Below, piece by piece: positions 16,017-24,532 of a stretch of DNA of 64,000 nucleotides. This DNA is from Lentimonas sp. CC4 (GTDB lineage: Bacteria > Verrucomicrobiota > Verrucomicrobiia > Opitutales > Coraliomargaritaceae). Made by a program: the position numbers and the translations under genes. The stretch's first letter is position 1. Each line of letters opens with the position of its first letter. Below the pieces are notes generated by a model. It did not search any database, was not told the origin of the DNA, and saw only the letters and a list, made by a program, of their open reading frames with translations. Where the stretch lies: the NCBI RefSeq assembly GCF_902728235.1, contig NZ_CACVBO010000002.1:806001-870000 (forward strand), given 5' to 3'.

Positions 16017-18674
16017 CTAAGGAAGCAACTCCACCGAGAAAAACGCTTTATCTCCATTGATTGGCACATCCTGCACCGTTTCGGACACACCCGCGGTGGC
16101 CTCAACATCGGGGATCAAAACATCCCAACCTTCAACTGGCGTCGATAGGTCATCGCTGGAGCGCACGTTAAAGAATGCCCCAGCAGTCGATGGCCAAGTT
16201 AAGGTCAGGCTTTCCGAGTCCACCGCTCTGGCCTGCAATGCAAAGGCCGAATTCGCGTCTAAAGGATCTAAGCCCAAGCGCACCTCGCTGTAGTCATCGG
16301 TGCGATCACCATCCGTGTCCGAATTGTCTGAATCCGTCTCGGTCGCGCCGAGCAAGCCATCTCCATCGGCATCTTCCAGCGCATCGGCCAGTCCGTCACT
16401 ATCGCTGTCAACGACGTCGCGGCTATCGATGGAAAAATCGATGAAAAACGGATCGTCTTCAAGCGGACGGGCGGGCTTCGCCAACTCGGTCGGGTTATGG
16501 GTGGGCCACAGCGTGCCATACGCTCCCCATGATGTGTCGAGTTCGCGGGCCATGGCGCGCGCCATGGTCAACAGCTTTCCCTGTTGGGCAGAGGCGAGGT
16601 TTTCGGATTCATCCGGATCGGTCGCCAGATTGTAGAGTTCGAACAGGTTGGTGTGGTAACGGTAAATAATTTTCCAATCGCCCTCACGGAAGCAGGTAAA
16701 GTAATCACTGCGGTGCTCATGTGGCATGTGGCGCAGAATCTTCTGTGGGCGGTGCGTCCCGGATTCGGCACGCAGGTAGGGAGTTAGGTCGTAACCGTCC
16801 ATCGTGGGGGATGATCGATCGACCATCGCCAGAATCGTCGGTGCGATGTCCTCGACCGTGACCATGTCGTGCTCTACGCTGGCTGCAGGAATCGGCAGGG
16901 TTTGCTGGAAGGAGTTGCTGCCGTTGGGCGACGCCCATGCGACGATCAGAGGCACACGGATGCCGCCTTCATAGGTGGAGCCCTTCTTGCCGCGCATCGG
17001 GAAGTCGTCAAACGCAGTGCCCTTGGCCCAATCCTCATCCGACAACGCGGGCGAATCGCTGCCGTTATCGCCCAAGAAGATGATCAGGGTGTCGTCCTCG
17101 ACTCCCAGTTCGGTGAGTTTGGCCAGAACCGCTCCGAGCGAATTATCAACACTTTCCACCATGGTCGCGAATTTTTGGTGTTCGTCGTTGTATGACTCGG
17201 TGTAATCATCGGCGTCCACGTCCGAGGCGTAGTAGAACGAGGTATGCACATCCCGGTAAGAGATGTAGCCGAAGAAAGGATTTCCCGCTGCCACCGCATC
17301 TTCGAGCATGGTGGTCGCCTTGGGGGTTAGGGCTGTCGCCTTGTATAATCCGTCGTCGACCACATCGAACCCGATGGAGCTCGGATCTTGTGTGTGGCTC
17401 ATGTGGTCCTTGCCCACGAAGAAGGTGTGGTAGCCGATGTCCTTCAAGAGCTGTGGCAACGCGATGTCCGTGCCGTCCATTCCCATCCAGCGCCAGTTGT
17501 TCGGGCCGCGGTGTGTTTTGACGGCAAAGGAGGCGTTGTCGACGGTTTCATAGACATTGAGATGCACGGTCACACCGTGCCGCGGGCTGTTCTGGCCGGT
17601 CATCAGACTGACCCGCGTCGGGCTACACATCGGCATGGCGTAGGCCTGGGAGAATTTCATCCCATTGGCCGCCAGCGTTTCCATATTGAGGGTGTGGTAA
17701 AAATTGTTGAACGCGGTGTCCAGTTCTGCCCCGGAATCGTCATACGAATCATAGGCAAACGGAACGGAAGTATCCATTGATCCAAAATCATCCACTAGGA
17801 TGAGCAAGATATTCGGGCGCTCGGGACCGACTGTCACCTCGACTTGAGCCGTGGTGCTTTGATCGTCGCCAGTTGCGGTCAGAGTGTAGCTCGTGCTAGT
17901 GTTAGGAGTGACCAGCCGAGACGTCGTGCCTGTGACATCGATATTCCCCGGATCGAGGGTGAGCGTGGTCACATTGCTAGTAGACCAAGAAAGCGTGACC
18001 CCCTCGCCCAGCGCCACATAGTGATCATCGGCCGTGAACGAGTCAATTGCGGGAACCACTCCAGGGATGATTTCAAACCCACTCAGCGCCGAGCGTGAGT
18101 CCGAACTACTCGCATTGCCAGTGAGTGTGAACGAAGTGCCAGTCAACCCCGTGATGACGACCGTCTTGTCACTGGAGAAACTACCGCTGAAATACCCCGC
18201 ATCGAGGATCGTCTCGCTCGTCACACCAGAGCCATCATCTACGAGATACTCCATCGTGCGGGTGCCGCCATCGTTCGAATCGCCATAGATCACTACGGAA
18301 TACCCTGCCGCGTAGCTTGCAGGCAGATCACTCACAGTCAAAGATTCAGTGGTCTTGAATCCGATCCAAGCCTCCATCATGACCCAATCCTGAGATTGCG
18401 ACTCCCAGCCAATCTCATTTCCCTTCAAAAAACCAGCCGCATAGGACAGTGTCGCAGTGGTCGCAGCTCCGGACATATCGGCGAGCGCCATGCCTGAAAC
18501 CGTCTGACCGACTGCGTTGTTCCAGGTCTCCGACGAAGTCGTCACTGCCACTCCATCCGATCGCGAGGCCATGCCAGCCGCTGTCGTGGCGCTGTCATGG
18601 ATAGCCACCTTGATCTGCGCCTGCGAGGCTACCACCGAGCACAGCAGGCAGAGGACGATTTGAATGGGGTTCAT
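16017..18674 (-). CDS. Giant modular sulfatase with type 1 PEP-CTERM-like ectodomain
   Basis: The 885-aa protein starts with a signal peptide (MNPIQIVLCLLCSVVASQA), then a type 1 ectodomain (IKVAIHDSATTAAGMASR ... SGFEIIPG, ~20-205), an Ig-like domain (~208-285), a sulfatase (~287-715) with VDDFG, CSPTR (Cys350), GKDHMS in place of the usual GKWH, and LGDNGSD, then Asp-rich calcium repeats (~755-815) and the terminal FFSVELLP module. It is the shortest of the four giant paralogues. It lies about 300 bp downstream of PEP-CTERM gene 19040-19813, beyond a terminator and a REPIN; a TATAAA at 18701-18706 could be a weak own -10. Secreted; substrate unknown. Confidence 0.92.
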   Translation of the reverse strand: MNPIQIVLCLLCSVVASQAQIKVAIHDSATTAAGMASRSDGVAVTTSSETWNNAVGQTVSGMALADMSGAATTATLSYAAGFLKGNEIGWESQSQDWVMMEAWIGFKTTESLTVSDLPASYAAGYSVVIYGDSNDGGTRTMEYLVDDGSGVTSETILDAGYFSGSFSSDKTVVITGLTGTSFTLTGNASSSDSRSALSGFEIIPGVVPAIDSFTADDHYVALGEGVTLSWSTSNVTTLTLDPGNIDVTGTTSRLVTPNTSTSYTLTATGDDQSTTAQVEVTVGPERPNILLILVDDFGSMDTSVPFAYDSYDDSGAELDTAFNNFYHTLNMETLAANGMKFSQAYAMPMCSPTRVSLMTGQNSPRHGVTVHLNVYETVDNASFAVKTHRGPNNWRWMGMDGTDIALPQLLKDIGYHTFFVGKDHMSHTQDPSSIGFDVVDDGLYKATALTPKATTMLEDAVAAGNPFFGYISYRDVHTSFYYASDVDADDYTESYNDEHQKFATMVESVDNSLGAVLAKLTELGVEDDTLIIFLGDNGSDSPALSDEDWAKGTAFDDFPMRGKKGSTYEGGIRVPLIVAWASPNGSNSFQQTLPIPAASVEHDMVTVEDIAPTILAMVDRSSPTMDGYDLTPYLRAESGTHRPQKILRHMPHEHRSDYFTCFREGDWKIIYRYHTNLFELYNLATDPDESENLASAQQGKLLTMARAMARELDTSWGAYGTLWPTHNPTELAKPARPLEDDPFFIDFSIDSRDVVDSDSDGLADALEDADGDGLLGATETDSDNSDTDGDRTDDYSEVRLGLDPLDANSAFALQARAVDSESLTLTWPSTAGAFFNVRSSDDLSTPVEGWDVLIPDVEATAGVSETVQDVPINGDKAFFSVELLP

Positions 18675-18824
18675 TTTGTTTTTATTGCGGGGGATTTACT
18701 TTTATAGAGGTGTCGAAGCGGTGCGACTCTAAAGGGAACGGCCAACCGCGCGGGCTGTATCGGCCCTATTGTTTTGGGGCATCGTCGAAGAGAGGGGAAG
18801 GTAGTGCAATGAATCGGAGAAATC

Positions 18825-18903
18825 GTAGCGAACTCGCGCTAGCGAGGTCGATCGCTACTTGGCCTCTCGTCGAAAACAGACGCGACTCGCGTCGCATCGC
18901 TAC
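18825..18903. repeat. REPIN-like element, family 2
   Basis: This 79-bp element has a GTAG-headed hairpin at each end: GTAGCGAACTCGC-GCTA-GCGAG at the left and, on the other strand, GTAGCGATGCGAC-GCGA-GTCGC at the right. A single REP of this family at 2648-2674 has stem GGCAC/GTGCC, so stem bases change in compensating pairs while GTAGCGA and the loop stay. The length equals that of family 1 elements. Confidence 0.75.
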
Positions 18904-18973
18904 AGTTAATTTGATACCAGAGGAATCGTTAAAAACTAGGAGACGCTCTTAGGGTGCATCAATGAGAAACTAA

Positions 18974-19009
18974 AAAGCCCGACGCACTGCAAGCAGCGAG
19001 TCGGGCTTT
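18974..19009 (-). terminator. Rho-independent terminator after PEP-CTERM gene 19040-19813
   Basis: The arms AAAGCCCGACGCACTGC and GCAGCGAGTCGGGCTTT flank a 2-nt gap, giving a long G+C-rich stem, followed on the minus strand by a T-rich tail. It ends about 30 nt after the gene's stop codon. Confidence 0.88.
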
Positions 19010-19039
19010 GTAAATGTATGCCTGTTCAGGCTCGGTTGA

Positions 19040-19813
19040 CTACGCGCGGCGGCGACGAACCATCACAGCGGAAAGCGCAAACAAACCGCCAAGTAGCGCG
19101 TAAGTGCTAGCTTCTGGGACTGCGGTGAAGGTCAATACTGAGTCATCGAAGAAAGCCGCGCCAGGCGCTCCAGTTTTTTCATACACGCCGAAGTTAAAAT
19201 CTTCACCGATTACAGCACTTCCGATTGCGACCTCCCAAGTGAAGCTCCAGGTCACCCAATTGTCAGCGGCAAGAGCATTTGAAAGTCCATTCGCAGGAGA
19301 AGTTGGATTTGAAACTGAATAAGTCACACCTGCAATGCCATTGAACTCAGAATACATATTGTTCTTGGTGGTCTCTGCGCTACCACCGACAGTTTTGAAA
19401 AATCCCGCAACAGCACCTTGGTCTGTATTTGTGCCCGATGAAATGTCGTTCAAACCACTGAAGTCGTATGAATTGCCATTACCAATCCGAAGATCAAGCG
19501 TATAAGTGCCTGCTTGAATGGTCGACGGCAGGCTACCTGCAATTGACGAATAGCTATTATATAGTAAACCAGAAGCATCACCTGAGTTGCTGACTCCCCA
19601 AAGTTTATTCGCTTCCGCATCCAGATTATCCTTGGAGAAGTTACCTGCACCCCCGCCTTGCTGGATCCAACCAGCAGGAGCACCGTCAGTATCAGTATCG
19701 CCGTCGATAACAATATTTGTGGATTGCGCAGTGGCAAAACTAGTAGATGCTAAGACTAGTGCACCAAGGAGTGCACTACGGCAGATTGTTTGTTTTAGGA
19801 GGATTGATTTCAT
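19040..19813 (-). CDS. PEP-CTERM-type surface protein (PEA variant)
   Basis: The 257-aa exported protein has a signal peptide (MKSILLKQTICRSALLGALV..., cleaved near residue 29) and a beta-sandwich-like ectodomain containing NIVIDGDTDTDGAPAGWIQQ and a late FNFGVYEKTG segment, of the kind seen in carbohydrate-associated surface proteins. The tail is VPEASTYALLGGLFAL followed by VRRRRA, so the PEP motif is PEA here; exosortase recognition may be altered or tolerant. It has a class A promoter block 78 bp upstream and its own terminator. Function beyond surface display is not known. Confidence 0.85.
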   Translation of the reverse strand: MKSILLKQTICRSALLGALVLASTSFATAQSTNIVIDGDTDTDGAPAGWIQQGGGAGNFSKDNLDAEANKLWGVSNSGDASGLLYNSYSSIAGSLPSTIQAGTYTLDLRIGNGNSYDFSGLNDISSGTNTDQGAVAGFFKTVGGSAETTKNNMYSEFNGIAGVTYSVSNPTSPANGLSNALAADNWVTWSFTWEVAIGSAVIGEDFNFGVYEKTGAPGAAFFDDSVLTFTAVPEASTYALLGGLFALSAVMVRRRRA

Positions 19814-19890
19814 CAGTATGAACTATACGATTTTTGGGTTTTCATTGAGTTAGAAAAACCAAAATATAGGATAAAGGGTCCTTCCCCCGC

Positions 19891-19930
19891 AAACTATGTA
19901 AGTTGTAGTTCTCACTATGACCTATTGTAG
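19891..19930 (-). promoter_or_regulatory. Class A operator/promoter block upstream of PEP-CTERM 19040-19813
   Basis: The block has AAACTATGTAAGTTGTAG at 19891-19908 and a degenerate palindrome CTATGA-CCTA-TTGTAG (19915-19930). It aligns base for base over 40 bp with the other three class A blocks; the proximal palindrome half is the least conserved of the set. Confidence 0.68.
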
Positions 19931-19986
19931 TCAAAGTCGCAAGAGTTCACTACTTCTCTTGTCCTGATTGGCACTGAACCTAAAAA

Positions 19987-20016
19987 AGTCCGGCGCTCGC
20001 GAAGGAACGCCGGACT
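19987..20016 (-). terminator. Rho-independent terminator after PEP-CTERM gene 20067-20822
   Basis: A perfect 9-bp stem AGTCCGGCG/CGCCGGACT encloses a 12-nt loop and is followed on the minus strand by TTTTTTA. It separates gene 20067-20822 from the class A promoter of the next gene. Confidence 0.88.
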
Positions 20017-20066
20017 GAGTGTAAATGATAAAACTGTGACCGATCAAAGATCGATGAGTCGGTGCG

Positions 20067-20822
20067 TTATCGGCGGCGACGGAGCATGACTGAACCAAGG
20101 CCAAGGAGACCTGCGAGTAATGCATAGGTGCTAGGCTCTGGAACAACAACAAAATCAAAACCTTGAATCACAACAGCTTCGTTAGCCCCAAGGTCAGTCA
20201 GTGCCAGATCGAAATAAGTAGTGAAATCTACATTACCAATAGCCGAGGTGTGACTGAAAGTGTTTCCAGTGTTAGTATCATTACTGTCATTTCCAAGTAG
20301 AAGAATTGAACCTAAACTTCCAGCGTCTGATTGATTGATAACAGCTACTGTAGAGGTATCTGAAGTGAGTGTGACACTGTCATCAGCTTGATTTCCAAAT
20401 GTTCCCCCGAATCCACCAGTCTGGTTTAATGAGGTAGATCTGGTGTTTTGGGACAGTAAAGCAGATAGCTCGATCGACTGGCCTGCTGTTAGTCCGCTCA
20501 CATTGCTGATTGTAAATCGAAGCACCTCTGAGACACCTGCTTCAGTATTGAGGAAGGATCCAGTGTTTTCAACCAAAGAACCTAAACCTCCGTTTAACCG
20601 AACGATGTCTCCGCCATTTGCGCCTCCCCCTACAGGGATAACCGCTGAAGCGGTGATATCAAATGAAACGCCTGTCGTGCCTAGATCTTGAGATGAGAAA
20701 GTAAAGCCGCTATTATTAACAGCGCTTTCATCACCCGCAGAGGTGAAATCAACAAGAAGCGTTTGAGCCGAAGCAATTAATGCCGTCATTGACGAAAGTA
20801 GAATAAGTGTGGGGATTTTCAT
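20067..20822 (-). CDS. PEP-CTERM surface protein
   Basis: The 251-aa protein has a signal peptide (MKIPTLILLSSMTALIASAQ) and a Ser/Thr/Asn-rich beta ectodomain (LLVDFTSAGDESAVNNSGF ... FDLALTDLGANEAVVIQGF) similar to many verrucomicrobial PEP-CTERM proteins, ending VPEPSTYALLAGLLGLGSV then LRRRR. It is expected on the surface or in the matrix after exosortase processing. It is the gene nearest to TCS1 (stop of the regulator at 21233), has the most regular class A block (20961-21000) and a structured leader homologous to that of gene 14881-15804. No enzymatic motif seen. Confidence 0.85.
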   Translation of the reverse strand: MKIPTLILLSSMTALIASAQTLLVDFTSAGDESAVNNSGFTFSSQDLGTTGVSFDITASAVIPVGGGANGGDIVRLNGGLGSLVENTGSFLNTEAGVSEVLRFTISNVSGLTAGQSIELSALLSQNTRSTSLNQTGGFGGTFGNQADDSVTLTSDTSTVAVINQSDAGSLGSILLLGNDSNDTNTGNTFSHTSAIGNVDFTTYFDLALTDLGANEAVVIQGFDFVVVPEPSTYALLAGLLGLGSVMLRRRR

Positions 20823-20935
20823 ATATTATATATGGGTGTTTTTGGGGGTTCTGTTAACTGAGTCCAACTCTATTCAAATACTAGAATCAGCCAATCGCCT
20901 AGAATGAATAGTCTCTGGTATTTAAAGTTAAGAAC
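20823..20935 (-). promoter_or_regulatory. Conserved structured 5' leader (copy 2)
   Basis: It is homologous to 15805-15920 from the ATG to near the class A block. The pairing arms ATACCAGA and TCTAGTAT and the outer TTAACT/AGTTAA are kept, with several differences in loops. The sequence between the leader and the class A block differs, so conservation is not one uninterrupted duplication. Confidence 0.5.
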
Positions 20936-20960
20936 TTTTGCAGAAGTCACCCGCCCACGC

Positions 20961-21000
20961 AAACTATGTAAGTTGTAGTTTTCACTACAACATCTTGTAG
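20961..21000 (-). promoter_or_regulatory. Class A operator/promoter block upstream of PEP-CTERM 20067-20822 (best copy)
   Basis: It contains a perfect palindrome CTACAA-CATC-TTGTAG (20985-21000), a third TTGTAG half-site 6 nt away and AAACTATGTA at 20961-20970. The 10-bp half-site spacing suits a NarL/LuxR-type dimer; TCS1, which encodes such a regulator, ends 233 bp away. Confidence 0.75.
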
Positions 21001-21068
21001 CCAACCGCCGGCGTCACCCGCGATACTGCCGCGCATCAAGAATTGTGATTTCTAGCTCAACGCATTGG

Positions 21069-21156
21069 GGAGGGACGAGCTCCGCCTCGTCTTGCGGTGT
21101 GCTGGTGCTGTGGTTCTGTGCTGAGGCTCGGCGGACGGCGCGGAGGCCGTCCCTCC
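21069..21156. repeat. REPIN-like element, family 4 (GGAG-headed)
   Basis: This 88-bp palindromic element has GGAGGGACGAGCTCCGCC at one end (stem GACGAG/CTCGTC) and, on the other strand, GGAGGGACGGCCTCCGCG (stem GACGG/CCGTC). GGAG is the alternative head tetranucleotide known for REPs. A second copy with an insertion is at 60828-60945. Confidence 0.7.
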
Positions 21157-21232
21157 CCGAGTAACCCACACATGCAACAGGTTCGTATGAAGTGTGTCAC
21201 TTTTCACGAATCATGATGCGTGTAGGTATCAC

Positions 21233-21886
21233 TTAACTCAAGATCCCCGAGCGGAACGCTTTGGCCACGGCGGCCGTGGTGGAGCGGACGCCCAGTTTGC
21301 CGTATAAGCCACGTAGATGGTAGTCCACCGTCACGGTCGCGACTGATAATTTCACTCCAATCTCACTACGGCTGCAGCCGTCGGCCAGTAGCTTTAAAAT
21401 TTCGAACTCACGCCCGCTCAGATTTGCAGACGAATCGGTGTTTTGGGTAGTCTTTCGGATCGAATCGAGCACATAGGGCACCAGCGAACTACTCAACGGT
21501 GCCCCCCCCTCGCAGAGTTCGCTTATGTCTTTGATGATCGTCTCAGGGGGCTCGCTCTTCAGCAAATACCCCGAAGCGCCGGCACGTAAGGCATCGAAGA
21601 CTGTCTTACGCTGACCTGAGATCGTGAGCACCATGGTGAGCACCAAGGGGTAATCTTTCTTGAGTTCGGCGATCGCTTCCAAGCCATGCGTGCCTGGTAA
21701 ATTCAAGTCGATCAGTAGCGCATCGGGGGGAGGCAGACGCTTCAGCAACTCCCGCGTCTCTTCAAAACTGCCGAGCGCATTGGAGCAATAAACTGAATCA
21801 TCCAGATTCAATTCCTCGGCCAATTGTTCCCGATAATCCGCATTATCTTCAACAATCCAAACATCTATTTTTTTTAAGTCAGTCAT
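21233..21886 (-). CDS. NarL/LuxR-type response regulator of TCS1
   Basis: The 217-aa protein has a receiver domain (acidic pocket ED at 13-14, phospho-acceptor Asp60 in LLIDLNLPG, Lys in LLKSE) and a C-terminal LuxR helix-turn-helix (LSGREFEILKLLADG ... LYGKLGVRS, ~150-210). It follows its histidine kinase by 10 bp. It is a paralogue of 50464-51102 but differs in the recognition helix (VATVTVDYHLRG against VSYFTVNFHVKN), consistent with a different operator. I infer that it binds the class A palindrome found upstream of four nearby genes. Confidence 0.93.
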   Translation of the reverse strand: MTDLKKIDVWIVEDNADYREQLAEELNLDDSVYCSNALGSFEETRELLKRLPPPDALLIDLNLPGTHGLEAIAELKKDYPLVLTMVLTISGQRKTVFDALRAGASGYLLKSEPPETIIKDISELCEGGAPLSSSLVPYVLDSIRKTTQNTDSSANLSGREFEILKLLADGCSRSEIGVKLSVATVTVDYHLRGLYGKLGVRSTTAAVAKAFRSGILS

Positions 21887-21896
21887 CGTCTTTCGG

Positions 21897-23954
21897 CTAT
21901 AATTTCAGGGTAATAGAGACATGGGTGCCTTGTCCGTGCTGAGACTGCAATTCATAATTACCACCAAGTCTTTTTGCCCGACGCTGCAAGCTCAGCAAGC
22001 CTATCTGTGGGCGTCCGCCCTGCTCCTGGACAGCAGACAGGTCGAATCCCTCTCCATTGTCATAGATCGTCATCGTAAAATGGGGCTTCTGCCACTGAAA
22101 CGCAACGTGAATTTCAGTGGCATTAGAGTGCTTCACCGCATTATTCACCGCTTCGCTAAAGATCAATAAGAGATCCCGCTTAAACATCACTTTCAACTTT
22201 CGATCCATGTCTTTCTCGGCCACTGGCAAATCAATGAACAACTTTTCCTTGGGCACGCGCAGTTCAGCGGTCTGCACCAGTTTCGCAATCAACTCACTGA
22301 GCGTGTCCGTATCGCTATTAGTAAACCATAGGACATCCTGAAACGATGCCTGCACCCGCTGTATGATCGAATCTAAACGGTCACAGCTCGCGTTCATCAC
22401 CCCACTCGATGAGTAGCGCCTCAAGCGCCTGAGGCCTAAAGAAATTGCGCTCAAGGAACTGCCAATATCATCGTGCAGGTCTAAAGTAATCTGCTCCCGT
22501 AGTTGGCGACTACTCTCACGGCGATTGAGAAATAGATACAAGGACAGACTGATCGCACACACCAAGGTGACTGCGATCAACAGCACTCCGAAGATCCAAT
22601 AAAAACGATGCAAGCGCTCTCGCAATAAACCGATCAACTCCTCCACCTGAGTGAGTCGAAGTGACAATGCATCTCGTTCCTGAACCTGGCGAATCCACTC
22701 TAAGTGCCCCATCGCGACACGACCGTCGGCCTTCCCGTCAATGAGACGGTGCTGATCTTCCTGAGAAAGCTCGTAGCCATTTACAAGACGGATTGCTTCA
22801 AGCTTATGCCGCTCCTTGTTTGCCAAAAGGACCACTTCTCCCATTGCAAAATAACTCTTACCTGCTGAAGTCGGAAAATCACTAAACTTGACCCGTAGTC
22901 GATTCACATCCACTCCCCACAGCGGCAACCGGAGCACATTGTGCCCCGGCTGCATCGAGACATCTGACTCAACACTGCTAGGCCTCTTAATTTTTGCCGT
23001 CCTACGGCTCCCCGGTGCTCCATAGAAAAGTTCGATATTACCGGGAAAGCCAAAGGCAGGTATCCAGTTACCAGTTCGATTCGATGCCGGATAAAACAGT
23101 ATTCCCGACAAATCATACACCTCACCCAAATCAAACTCGACTGTGACGTAGGAGGCCTCGTCCGAGTCAAATTCGAGAAAAACGTCTGTCGATTCGACGG
23201 TCGATGTCTGCTGCGCTTCAAGCGGCAAGCCTAAGCTCGTCTGGTGATCAATTAAGAAATCCTCATGCCAGTATGGCGATGATTCGAAACTTGAGCTGAC
23301 TTTCACGCCTGTGCGGGCATAGATAATTTCATTATTGATCGTAATTCCGTAGACTTCATCCAAGGCAAATAGCTCGCGATTGCTTTCCAGTGCGCCACGA
23401 AAGACTTCAATGCGAAAGCCGCGCGGATAGTCGGGATCCACATCAATGATCAGCGGTATACGCCCAGGATTCGGACAATCCTCGTCGATCCACTCCTGAA
23501 TTACCTCAGGCGTCCGCCCCGGCGATAGCTTCGAGATTCGAAAACGACGAGGAAACCCATAGCTGTTGCGTTGATCAAAGCGGCGATCCATCGCTGGCAC
23601 CAGAATCACCTGCTTCATTTTCGCACCAACAATAAATCGCACATCAACCGTCCAACGCGGTTCCTCGGGCAACTCTTCCAACGCGGGTAAATAGCCGCCG
23701 TGATAGCCATACCGATCATTTTGAAGGGTCTCCTTCAGCTCTGGTAATAGAGCCATCTCTTCGCGAATCCTCTGCGCTTCTGCCTCCAACAAATCTATTT
23801 CATTCGGGATTTGGTAGAGACTGATACTTTGATCAATATTTGGCAGGATCGGCTGCCGGTCTAAAAACACGACCCATATCAGCACCGCCAACAAAGCGAT
23901 AGCGCCTAAAACGCCTACAGAAATACGCCATCTAATACGGATTCTACGACTCAC
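21897..23954 (-). CDS. HisKA_3 sensor histidine kinase of TCS1 with large discoidin-like extracytoplasmic region
   Basis: The GTG start at 23954 gives 685 aa. A membrane segment (~12-32) is followed by a ~400-residue extracytoplasmic region and a second membrane segment (~451-477). A NarX-type dimerisation domain with His in LDLHDDIGSS (~493) and an ATPase domain (NNAVKHSNA, DNGEGFD, GLLSLQRRA) follow. The sensor region appears to hold two discoidin/F5-8C-like beta sandwiches: YGFPRRFRI with LVPAMDRR in the first, and YVTVEFDLGEVYDLSGILFY with FGFPGNIELFYG in the second. Such folds often bind sugars, so a glycan ligand is plausible. The closest relative in the window is 51104-53293. Confidence 0.9.
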   Translation of the reverse strand: MSRRIRIRWRISVGVLGAIALLAVLIWVVFLDRQPILPNIDQSISLYQIPNEIDLLEAEAQRIREEMALLPELKETLQNDRYGYHGGYLPALEELPEEPRWTVDVRFIVGAKMKQVILVPAMDRRFDQRNSYGFPRRFRISKLSPGRTPEVIQEWIDEDCPNPGRIPLIIDVDPDYPRGFRIEVFRGALESNRELFALDEVYGITINNEIIYARTGVKVSSSFESSPYWHEDFLIDHQTSLGLPLEAQQTSTVESTDVFLEFDSDEASYVTVEFDLGEVYDLSGILFYPASNRTGNWIPAFGFPGNIELFYGAPGSRRTAKIKRPSSVESDVSMQPGHNVLRLPLWGVDVNRLRVKFSDFPTSAGKSYFAMGEVVLLANKERHKLEAIRLVNGYELSQEDQHRLIDGKADGRVAMGHLEWIRQVQERDALSLRLTQVEELIGLLRERLHRFYWIFGVLLIAVTLVCAISLSLYLFLNRRESSRQLREQITLDLHDDIGSSLSAISLGLRRLRRYSSSGVMNASCDRLDSIIQRVQASFQDVLWFTNSDTDTLSELIAKLVQTAELRVPKEKLFIDLPVAEKDMDRKLKVMFKRDLLLIFSEAVNNAVKHSNATEIHVAFQWQKPHFTMTIYDNGEGFDLSAVQEQGGRPQIGLLSLQRRAKRLGGNYELQSQHGQGTHVSITLKL

Positions 23955-24088
23955 AGTGTATCGCTAACAGAAATGCAGAGCGAATAAACCTTAAAAGAGT
24001 AGTTAGAAGCTAGAAGGCAGCAGTTAGGAGCTGAACATCCGTGCTTGGAAATATCCTACAGCGTCAACTGCCGATTATTAGGATAAAG

Positions 24089-24501
24089 TCACTACACAGA
24101 TCGAAACCGCTTCGCGGATCCGCGACACCAATGCTAGAAAACAGAATCAAAGCACAACACGCCCTCTTCATCCGTAGCGGACTGGCGAAGCCATTTCGGC
24201 CACATTAACCTCAGTCACTTCACAGATCGAAACCGCTTCGCGGATCCGCGACACCAATGCTAGAAAACGGAATCATAGCACAACACGCCCTCTTCATCCG
24301 TAGCGGACTGGCGAAGCCATTTCGGCACATCAACCTCAGTCACTGCACAGATCGAAACCGCTTCGCGGATCCGCGACACCAATGCTAGAAAACGGAATCA
24401 AAGCACAATACGCCTCTTCATCCGTAGCGGACTGGCGAAGCCATTTCGGCACATTAACCTCAGTCACTGCACAGATCGAAACCGCTTCGCGGATCCGCTA
24501 C
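24089..24501. repeat. REPIN-like array 2 (family 1, three full copies and one partial)
   Basis: Full copies at 24174-24252, 24300-24377 and 24424-24501 repeat with a period of about 126 bp, with linkers containing AATGCTAGAAAACGGAATC; a half copy ends at 24126. The orientation is opposite to the array at 57059-57515. Some copies end GTCG instead of GTAG. It lies between the end of the long sulfatase operon and the start of TCS1, with a CTTCTAAC-type heptamer tract nearby (24000-24035). Confidence 0.88.
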
Positions 24502-24532
24502 ACTAGACGAATCATTCCCAGGCTCCTCTGGC

